Shown here one piece after another: positions 35,616-42,210 of a stretch of DNA of 64,000 bases (position 1 is its first letter; each line of letters begins with the position of its first letter). The stretch lies in contig NZ_MQWC01000004.1 in assembly GCF_002954405.1 (NCBI RefSeq), positions 1-64,000 of the forward strand. Reading direction: 5' to 3'. This stretch comes from Salinibacter sp. 10B. GTDB lineage: Bacteria; Bacteroidota; Rhodothermia; Rhodothermales; Salinibacteraceae. A model generated the notes under the pieces. The model saw nothing but the letters and a program-made list of their open reading frames with translations, was not told where the DNA came from and ran no database searches. Made by a program: the position numbers and the translations under genes.

Positions 35616-36884
35616 ATGAACCACCTACTAATCCTTGGTGCTGGCACCGCCGGCACGATGATGGCAAACAAGCTGCGGGCGAAGCTCGACGAGGCCGAGT
35701 GGGAAATGACCATTGTCGACAAGGAAAAAGCCCACTACTACCAGCCCGGCTTTCTGTTCATCCCGTTTGGCATCTACGACCCCGAACGGGTGACCCGACC
35801 GAAGGCCGACTATCTGCCCGACGGGGTGCGTACCCTCTGGGCCGAGGTCGAAAAGGTCACACCGGAGGAGCGGACTGTGCGGCTGGCCGACGGGCGAGAG
35901 CTCTCGTACGACCTCCTCATCATCGCCACGGGGGTCACGCCGGATCCGGAGGAAACCCCGGGACTGCACGGGGCGCTCTGGTACGAGGACGCGTTCGACT
36001 TTTACACGTACGAGGGCGCAACGCGACTGGCCGACAAGCTAGACACTTGGAAAGGAGGGCGTCTCGTCATCAACATGTCCGAGCCGACCATCAAGTGTCC
36101 CGTGGCCCCGCTGGAGTTCGCCTTTCTTGCCGATACCTATTTCACAGAGAAGGGCATGCGCGACGACGTGGAGATCGTCTTCACGACGCCGCACGAAGGG
36201 GCCTTCACGAAGCCGATTGCCAGCAAGGCCCTCAGTAGCCTAATGGAGAAGAAGGGGATCGAGGTCGTGCCCGACTTTTACCTCATGGAGGTCGACGAGG
36301 ACGAGAAAGTCCTCCGCACCTATGATGGCAAGGAAGAGCCGTTTGATCTCCTCGTGTCCATTCCAACCAACAAGGGAGCGGACTACGTCGCCGAGAGTGA
36401 CATGGGAGACGTTGAGGATCTCAACTTCATTCCCACGGACAATCACACGCTCCAGGCTGAGCACTACGACGACATCTTCGTCATTGGCGACACCACGAAC
36501 GTGCCGACGTCGAAGGCAGGCTCGGTTGCCCACTTCGAGGCGGAGATTTTGGAGGAGAACGTTCTCAGCTACATCAACGGCGAGCCGCTGACGGCGTCCT
36601 TCGACGGACACGCCAACTGCTTCATCGAGACTGGCTTCGGGAAGGCGACGCTCATCGACTTCAACTACGACACGCAGCCCCTGCCGGGCAAATTCCCGAT
36701 TCCCGGCCTCGGTCCCATGAGTCTCCTCAAGGAGACGCGCCTGAACCATTACGGCAAGCTGGCCTTCGAGTGGGTCTACTGGCACATGCTGCTGCAGGGA
36801 CGGCACATTCCCGTCCCGACCCACATGTCGATGATGGGCAAGGTCCCCGAAGAGGAGGCGGATCCCGAGCTTGTCGCTGCGTAA
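35616..36884 (+). CDS. Sulfide:quinone oxidoreductase-like FAD flavoprotein
   Basis: 422 residues. The FAD dinucleotide motif is GAGTAG (residues 8-13). A second conserved block DLLIIATGVTPDPEETPGL follows, and the C-terminal FAD segment is HYDDIFVIGDTTNVPTSKAGSVAHFEA. Cys161 in TIKCPVAPLEF lies in the position of a redox-active Cys of SQR, and Cys335 in HANCFIETGFG is the only other Cys, matching the two-Cys active site of several SQR types. It would oxidise sulfide (or persulfide) and reduce membrane quinone at the cytoplasmic face of the membrane. The genes next to it encode DsrC- and DsrE-family sulfur carriers, which supports a sulfur role over a type-II NADH dehydrogenase. Confidence 0.87.
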   Translation: MNHLLILGAGTAGTMMANKLRAKLDEAEWEMTIVDKEKAHYYQPGFLFIPFGIYDPERVTRPKADYLPDGVRTLWAEVEKVTPEERTVRLADGRELSYDLLIIATGVTPDPEETPGLHGALWYEDAFDFYTYEGATRLADKLDTWKGGRLVINMSEPTIKCPVAPLEFAFLADTYFTEKGMRDDVEIVFTTPHEGAFTKPIASKALSSLMEKKGIEVVPDFYLMEVDEDEKVLRTYDGKEEPFDLLVSIPTNKGADYVAESDMGDVEDLNFIPTDNHTLQAEHYDDIFVIGDTTNVPTSKAGSVAHFEAEILEENVLSYINGEPLTASFDGHANCFIETGFGKATLIDFNYDTQPLPGKFPIPGLGPMSLLKETRLNHYGKLAFEWVYWHMLLQGRHIPVPTHMSMMGKVPEEEADPELVAA

Positions 36885-36924
36885 GTTCTGTTTTTCGGTT
36901 CACTCATTCAATCGCAATAAGACC

Positions 36925-37239
36925 ATGCCACAAGTTGGAATCGCTGGAGAAACCATTGACGTAAACGAGGAAGGCTATCTCACCAATTCGGAAGAATGGA
37001 CGCCCGACGTGGCTCGCGAGATTGCAAAGGTGGAAGGCATCGAGCTCACTGACAAGCACTGGGACGTCCTCGAGTACCTGCGGGAGCAGCACGCCGAGGG
37101 TGCCAAGCTAACCATTCGCCGGGTCGGGAAGTCCGATGTCGTGGACTCCGTCAAAGAATTCTACGACCTGTTTCCGGACGGCCCGCTGAAGAAGGCAAGC
37201 AAGATTGCCGGTATTCCGAAGCCGGCGAGCTGCGTCTAA
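36925..37239 (+). CDS. Single-cysteine DsrC/TusE-family sulfur carrier
   Basis: 104 residues from ATG 36925, placed where the family sequence starts. The HTH-like body (NSEEWTPDVAREIAKVEGIELTDKHWDVLEYLRE) and the C-terminal arm GIPKPASCV are diagnostic. Cys103, the penultimate residue, is the CysA of DsrC. The second DsrC cysteine (CysB), 11 residues before, is Ser92 here, so it is not a two-Cys DsrC of sulfite reducers and sits nearer TusE and related single-Cys proteins. It probably carries persulfide sulfur between partners. The SQR-like gene ends 40 bp upstream and the DsrE-family gene begins 163 bp downstream. Confidence 0.9.
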   Translation: MPQVGIAGETIDVNEEGYLTNSEEWTPDVAREIAKVEGIELTDKHWDVLEYLREQHAEGAKLTIRRVGKSDVVDSVKEFYDLFPDGPLKKASKIAGIPKPASCV

Positions 37240-37402
37240 TACAAAATCCGACGGTCGAGGGCGGCTGCAGCATGTCTGAATCCGGTGGTTTGCGTCACTC
37301 AGAGCCGACTGCAGTTTCCATTCCCCTGACATGTTCAGTCGGATTCCGTAAAAGGACGTTGCTCCCCGAGCTGTCCGTCACCTTTAAAACACGAGGTCCG
37401 CC

Positions 37403-37945
37403 ATGAGCGACACAAGCGAACTTGCGAGCTACGCCGAACAATTTGGCCAAGAGGCCACTAATGGAGAGGACGATCGTCTCGAGCGGCTCCTGGTCATTCT
37501 CTCAAAGGGATCAATGGAGGATGCCTATGCGGCCCTCATCATGGCCAACGGGGCCGTGATGGAGGGCATTGAAACCCACATGTTCTTCACTTTCTTCGGC
37601 CTGGACGCCATCACGAAGGACAAGCAGGACACGCTCCACATGCCGACCGTGGGCAACCCTGCGCTAATGCGCAACGTCCCCACGATGGTGGCAGGCCTGC
37701 CCGGCGTGGAAGCGCTGGCCACGAAGATGATGCGAGGCAAAATGGAGGAGCACGACATCCCCCCTGTATCCGAGTTTCTCGAGATGATCGTGGCGGGGGG
37801 CGGTACACTTCACGGATGCGACCTGGCAGTCGAGATGTTTGGATTAGGGCCTGAGGATCTGGTCGACGAGGTCGAGGACATCATTACCGTGGGGGAGATG
37901 CTTGAGCTGGCCGGGGGCGAGCGGTCGCAGGTGATTTTCGTATAG
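37403..37945 (+). CDS. DsrE/DsrF/DrsH-like (DsrE2-type) protein
   Basis: 180 residues. LLVILSKGSMEDAYAALIMANGAVMEGIETHMFFTFFGLDAI is the typical DsrE2 opening (Rossmann-like). The sole Cys is Cys139 in GGTLHGCDLAVEMFGL, the expected sulfur-binding position. Known DsrE2 proteins take part in sulfur trafficking with rhodanese, TusA and lipoate- or SQR-linked pathways. It is in the same direction as the SQR-like and DsrC/TusE-like genes, which supports a joint role in handling sulfane sulfur. The 163-bp gap could hold its own promoter. Confidence 0.88.
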   Translation: MSDTSELASYAEQFGQEATNGEDDRLERLLVILSKGSMEDAYAALIMANGAVMEGIETHMFFTFFGLDAITKDKQDTLHMPTVGNPALMRNVPTMVAGLPGVEALATKMMRGKMEEHDIPPVSEFLEMIVAGGGTLHGCDLAVEMFGLGPEDLVDEVEDIITVGEMLELAGGERSQVIFV

Positions 37946-37975
37946 ACGGTGCCCGATTGACGACTCAAATTTCAT

Positions 37976-38005
37976 GGGGGCGGATTCCGGACGGGATCCG
38001 CCCCC
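37976..38005. terminator. Hairpin between convergent genes, likely bidirectional terminator
   Basis: GGGGGCGGAT (37976-37985) pairs with ATCCGCCCCC (37996-38005). It lies between the end of the DsrE-family gene and the end of the SGNH esterase gene. There is no clear U-tract on either strand, so the call rests on stem strength and position. Confidence 0.55.
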
Positions 38006-38044
38006 TCTGGATTGGATAGGACGCGAAGCCGGATGACCCATTTC

Positions 38045-38803
38045 TCAGGCCGGAGCCTGGGAGCGCATCTCCTCCAGCAGGGGGCGGAGGTAGGACCACA
38101 CGCTTCGTGCCACGTGCCGGTGACCGGCCACGTTGGGGTGGATGCCGTCGTCCTGGACGAGCGAATCGACTCCCATCACCTCTTCAGAGATAAACGGGAC
38201 GAGAGTGACCTGCTCGTATTGCTTGGCCACCGCCGGGTAGACCTGTCGAAACTGCTCCGTGTAGTCCGGCCCGAGGTTCGGCGGAATGCGCATTCCGGCC
38301 AGCAGGACGTGGGCCTCCGGATAGGCGGCCAATGTGGTGTCAATAATGCCGTTCAGGTTCTGTTGGGTTGCGGACGGATCGACGCCGCGCAGGCCGTCGT
38401 TCCCGCCCAATTCGAGGATGAGTACGTCCACCCTCTCATTCAACAGCCAGTCGATGCGACGCAGGCCGCCCGCCGTCGTTTCTCCACTGACGCCTGCGTT
38501 TTGAATCGTCACGTTCCAGCCCAGCGAGTCGACGGTTTGCTGGAGACGCGACGGGAAGGAGGCCCCCGAGGGAACGCCAAGCCCGGCGGCGATACTGTTA
38601 CCGAGGACCAGCACTCGGAGGTCTGCGTTCTCCGTGGTGTCCGCCGCGGTCGCCGACGAGGCAGAAGACGAGGAAGCCGTGGCGCCGGCCGAGGTCGATG
38701 TGTCGGCGGGGCGAGCCGTGGGGGAATTGGAACGATTCTGACCACACCCGGCCACGCTTAGAACTCCTACGAGCGCAAACAGGTATAGGCGGGCGATCCA
38801 CAT
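38045..38803 (-). CDS. SGNH/GDSL-type esterase lipoprotein, TesA/arylesterase-like
   Basis: 252 residues. The signal LYLFALVGVLSVAGC is a lipobox with Cys20, followed by a Ser/Thr/Ala-rich linker to about residue 60. The catalytic domain resembles TesA/arylesterase: block I reads VLVLGNSIAAGLG, block III ELGGNDGLRG, block V DGIHPNVAGH. The usual GDS of block I is GNS, so the nucleophile Ser is kept but the preceding Asp is Asn. The Gly and Asn oxyanion residues and the Asp-His pair are present. It probably acts as an envelope-bound esterase or lysophospholipase. It is divergent from a LolD/YbbA-type ATPase gene, as tesA-ybbA in E. coli. Confidence 0.9.
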   Translation of the reverse strand: MWIARLYLFALVGVLSVAGCGQNRSNSPTARPADTSTSAGATASSSSASSATAADTTENADLRVLVLGNSIAAGLGVPSGASFPSRLQQTVDSLGWNVTIQNAGVSGETTAGGLRRIDWLLNERVDVLILELGGNDGLRGVDPSATQQNLNGIIDTTLAAYPEAHVLLAGMRIPPNLGPDYTEQFRQVYPAVAKQYEQVTLVPFISEEVMGVDSLVQDDGIHPNVAGHRHVARSVWSYLRPLLEEMRSQAPA

Positions 38804-38925
38804 GGAAAAAGCAACACTTTAGACGCACGAGCAACGGACCTGCCGAACCGGTGGCGGATTGATAGGGTTTCGGTGCGTCATTCCATCTGGCGCTCTATTC
38901 TGAAACCATCCATCCCTTTTACTTC

Positions 38926-39639
38926 ATGGACGATGCCTCTGTGCTTCGCGTCAATTCCCTCACGAAGACCTTCGACAGTGGCGGGCGTACCCTTACCGTC
39001 ATCGAGGACGTCAGCTTCTCCGTAGAGGAGGGAGAAACGTGTTCGATCGTGGGCCCTTCTGGCAGTGGTAAGACCACCCTGCTCGGCCTTAGTGCCGGCC
39101 TTGACCGGCCCACGAGTGGGACCGTCACCCTTTGTGGCATCGACTTGACCCCGCTGGACGAGGATGAGCGCGCTGAGGTCCGCAACCAACACGTCGGCTT
39201 TGTTTTTCAGACCTTTCGTTTGCTGCCCACACTCACGGCGCTGGAGAACGTGATGGTGCCCGCGGAGCTACGGGGCACCGCCGATCCCCACGACCGGGCC
39301 GCGGATCTTCTCGACCGGGTGGGACTCGGCGACCGGCTCGATCACTACCCCTCGCAGTTGTCGGGAGGAGAGCAACAGCGGGTGGCGATGGCCCGGGCCT
39401 TCATCAATGAGCCCCGGATCCTCTTCGCCGACGAGCCCACTGGCAATCTCGACGCCGAAACGGCCGAAAGCGTGGAAGACATCCTTTTCGGCCTCAACGA
39501 AACGGCGGACACGACCCTTGTGCTCGTGACGCACGACCAGGAGCTTGCCCACCGAACGCAGCGAGTGTTGAAGCTGCGTGGGGGCAAAGTGGTGGGAGAG
39601 GAGCGGCAACCGGTTGAGGATGCACAGGCCGTTGCGTGA
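38926..39639 (+). CDS. ABC transporter ATP-binding protein, LolD/YbbA type
   Basis: 237 residues. Walker A is GPSGSGKTTLL, the signature LSGGEQQRVAMARAF and Walker B RILFADEPTGNLD, and the H-loop is LVLVTHDQE. Sequence and size fit the MacB/LolD/YbbA family, whose members power mechanotransmission or lipoprotein and lipid release. In E. coli ybbA is divergent from tesA and followed by the ybbP permease. Here the divergent esterase is kept, but the next gene (39776-41200) is an opposite-strand phosphohexomutase, so no permease is adjacent. The permease must lie elsewhere or be absent. Confidence 0.92.
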   Translation: MDDASVLRVNSLTKTFDSGGRTLTVIEDVSFSVEEGETCSIVGPSGSGKTTLLGLSAGLDRPTSGTVTLCGIDLTPLDEDERAEVRNQHVGFVFQTFRLLPTLTALENVMVPAELRGTADPHDRAADLLDRVGLGDRLDHYPSQLSGGEQQRVAMARAFINEPRILFADEPTGNLDAETAESVEDILFGLNETADTTLVLVTHDQELAHRTQRVLKLRGGKVVGEERQPVEDAQAVA

Positions 39640-39775
39640 GGTTCCTGCCGTGGTACACGTTCTGTATCGCGTGTTTGTGCTGACACCGCTTGAGAGAAGG
39701 CCGTAATCCCAGATCGACGGAATACGAAATACGGAATCTAACACTGAGTGGATTGCTGGGAGCAGCCGGTTTTCC

Positions 39776-41200
39776 TCAGTCGTCCAATCCGAGCTGGGCG
39801 GACGCGTCTTTCACCAGTGCTTTGGCTGCTTCTGGCGACTCGGCCTCCGAATACACGCGCAGCACAGGTTCTGTGCCGGACGGCCGAATGAGGAGCCAGC
39901 CGTTGTCGGTGATGTGCTTAAAGCCATCAAGCGTATCCAGACGTTCGACCGGGTGCCCGTTAATCTCGTCCAGTCCGCCGCCCGCATCCAGCCGGTCCAG
40001 CACGTTTGCTTTTTGATCCTCGCGGATGTGAATGTCGTCGCGGTAGTTGTAGTGTGGGCCGAAGTCTTCCAGCAACTCGTCGACCAATGCGGAGAGGGTC
40101 TTTCCTCGCTCGACCATCATTTCCACGATGAGCAGGCCGATGTAGATGCCGTCGCGCTCGGGAATGTGGCCCGTGGCCCCAATGCCGCCCGACTCCTCAC
40201 CCCCCACCAGGATGTTGCCCTCGGCCATCTTTGCGGCAATGTGCTTGAAGCCAATCGGCGTCGTCTCGATCGGCAGGCCGTAGCGCTCGGCCATCTTGTC
40301 CAGCATGTGGGTGGTGGAGAACGTCTTCACGATGCTCCCGTTGAGGCCGCGCTCCTCGTGAAGGTACTTCGTTAAGAGGGAGAGAATGCGGTGTGAGCTT
40401 ACGTAGTCGCCATTCTCATCCACCATGCCGATGCGGTCGGCGTCCCCGTCATTGGCCAGGCCGGCGGCGCAGTCCGACTCGGCCACAGTTTCGGAGAGGT
40501 CATCCAACCGGTCCTCGATCGGCTCCGGGGCCACGCCATGGAAGCCGGGGTTGTGTTCATGGCGGAGCGGAACGACCTGCTCGTCTCCGAGCAATGATGT
40601 CACGAGGCCCTGTCCCGCACCGTACATTGCGTCGTGGGCAATCCGAAGCCCCGAGTCCTTGATGGCCTCAATGTCCAGGGCATTGTGCAGTGCGTTCAAA
40701 TAGCCGGACCGGATGTCGTGGAGGGAAATGTGCCCGTCCGAGGTAAGGGTGTCGAAATCCGGAAGCGCGTCTGGGAGATCTGCGGCCGGTCGGACGGCAT
40801 TTTCCACGGTGGCGACCATCTCTGGGGGAGCGGGGCCGCCGAAGTGGGCCTTCAGCTTGTAGCCGTTGTATTCGGGTGGGTTGTGGCTAGCGGTGATGAC
40901 GACGCCCGCATCGGCGCCCATCGCCTGCGTAGCCCAGCTTACCGCCGGAGTCGATACTGGTGTATCCGCCACAGTAACGTGCACACCTGCGTCGGCGAGG
41001 ATCTCTGCGGCCCGTTCGGCGAATTGGGGGCCGAGAAATCGCATGTCATGTCCCAGGACGACACTTGGAGAGTTGCTATAGTCGTCCAACAGCCACTCGG
41101 CAGTGGCCCGGGCGACGCGCTCAAGATTCACGAATGTGTAATCATCGGCGATGATTGCTCGCCAGCCGTCGGTGCCAAATTTGATGGGAGCGTCGGACAT
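39776..41200 (-). CDS. Phosphoglucomutase/phosphomannomutase family protein
   Basis: 474 residues, alpha-D-phosphohexomutase. It begins IKFGTDGWRAIIADD. The active-site phosphoserine loop is VITASHNPPEYNGYK. The metal loop is DGDADRIGMVDENG. The sugar-binding loop is GGEESGGIG, and the phosphate-binding end is LIRPSGTEPVLRVYSE. It interconverts hexose 1- and 6-phosphates and would feed nucleotide-sugar supply for the surface polysaccharide or central metabolism. The GEESGG loop fits glucose-type enzymes, but glucose against mannose preference is not certain. It converges on the ABC ATPase gene (136 bp). Confidence 0.93.
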   Translation of the reverse strand: MSDAPIKFGTDGWRAIIADDYTFVNLERVARATAEWLLDDYSNSPSVVLGHDMRFLGPQFAERAAEILADAGVHVTVADTPVSTPAVSWATQAMGADAGVVITASHNPPEYNGYKLKAHFGGPAPPEMVATVENAVRPAADLPDALPDFDTLTSDGHISLHDIRSGYLNALHNALDIEAIKDSGLRIAHDAMYGAGQGLVTSLLGDEQVVPLRHEHNPGFHGVAPEPIEDRLDDLSETVAESDCAAGLANDGDADRIGMVDENGDYVSSHRILSLLTKYLHEERGLNGSIVKTFSTTHMLDKMAERYGLPIETTPIGFKHIAAKMAEGNILVGGEESGGIGATGHIPERDGIYIGLLIVEMMVERGKTLSALVDELLEDFGPHYNYRDDIHIREDQKANVLDRLDAGGGLDEINGHPVERLDTLDGFKHITDNGWLLIRPSGTEPVLRVYSEAESPEAAKALVKDASAQLGLDD

Positions 41201-41414
41201 ACGTATGCGTTGAAGTCAGTCGAGATCAGCGTTGCGCGAAGGTGTGCAGGACACTCTCCAAGAAAGGGATTGCGGTTCCGAAAAGCCATTCCTGGAGATG
41301 CCCCTTATCGAGGGTTCATGGACGCGAACGAGCCGTGAGTTTGTGCGTTGGGGAGGTCGGGCTCGTATTAGTCTATCTATCGCATATTTTCTTGTCGATC
41401 CGCTCTCCCGACGC

Positions 41415-42125
41415 ATGTCTCGTCCAGCATTCGCACTGCTCGTGTTCGCTCCCCTCGCAGGTTTGCTGTTGGGGCTGGCGCCGGAGGCTCAGGCGCAGCA
41501 GGCCTCTGAGACATCATCCGAGGATCAGACTCGACGGGAGATCCGGGTGGACCTGGGGGGCGGTTGGGGCATTCCCATCCGCAATGTCGACTTGCAGGGA
41601 GAGACCGTTCAGAATGTCGAGCCCCTGGACGTCAACATGACTTCCGGGCCGCACGCGTACGTGGGGATGGGGTTCGTGCGGACCATCGCGGAGAATTTCG
41701 CGCTGGGTGCTCGAGTGCGAGGCCAGGCAACCCGGCTTCGGGCGAAGGTGGACGCCTGTAATGATGGGTTGTCGTGCCGGAAGCCGGATGGGCTGCAGTG
41801 GGCGGCCACTGTTGAAGGCCGCATCATCATCACGGCGCCCGACTGGGTGAACCCATATTTGCTTGTCGGGCTCGGGGTGGTGCAGACCACCGTGGACGCT
41901 GTGACGGTACAGGGAGTTCAGAATCCAAGACTTCCAGAGACCATTACGTTTGCGGGGGCCTCGGTCGTTGACGCGGGGGGAAACATTGGGATTGGGGCGT
42001 CACTTCCGCTCACCGACCGGCTCTACCTCGACACCGAATTTCGAGTGACGGGGGCGTTGCCGGGAGGGAAGGAGAATGCCGTATCGATCCTTCCATTTAC
42101 CGCCGGTCTGTCGTACGGATTCTAG
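41415..42125 (+). CDS. Outer-membrane beta-barrel protein
   Basis: 236 residues from ATG 41415, set by a clear signal peptide (SRPAFALLVFAPLAGLLLGLAPEAQAQ). The rest is made of alternating amphipathic strands (EIRVDLGGGWGIPI, HAYVGMGFVRTIAENFALGARVRG, NPYLLVGLGVVQTTV, NIGIGASLPLTDRLYLDTEFRVTG) and ends SYGF, an aromatic C-terminal residue as in many barrels. It looks like a small 8-strand OmpW/opacity-type barrel. Cys pairs (DACNDGLSCRKPDG) may form a disulfide in a loop. Function is unknown. The S8-like protease gene starts 85 bp downstream. Confidence 0.82.
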   Translation: MSRPAFALLVFAPLAGLLLGLAPEAQAQQASETSSEDQTRREIRVDLGGGWGIPIRNVDLQGETVQNVEPLDVNMTSGPHAYVGMGFVRTIAENFALGARVRGQATRLRAKVDACNDGLSCRKPDGLQWAATVEGRIIITAPDWVNPYLLVGLGVVQTTVDAVTVQGVQNPRLPETITFAGASVVDAGGNIGIGASLPLTDRLYLDTEFRVTGALPGGKENAVSILPFTAGLSYGF

Positions 42126-42210
42126 GACGAAAGCGTTGTCCAGCGTCCAAGGGAGCCGTCTAATGGATTACTCTGTCGCTCTTCATCTGTTTGAGGATCT
42201 TTCGGATCAC

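Noticed and set aside
35616-36884. Type II NADH dehydrogenase as the identity of the SQR-like gene
   Set aside because: The two cysteines in SQR-like positions and the DsrC/DsrE neighbours fit SQR better, although the folds are related.
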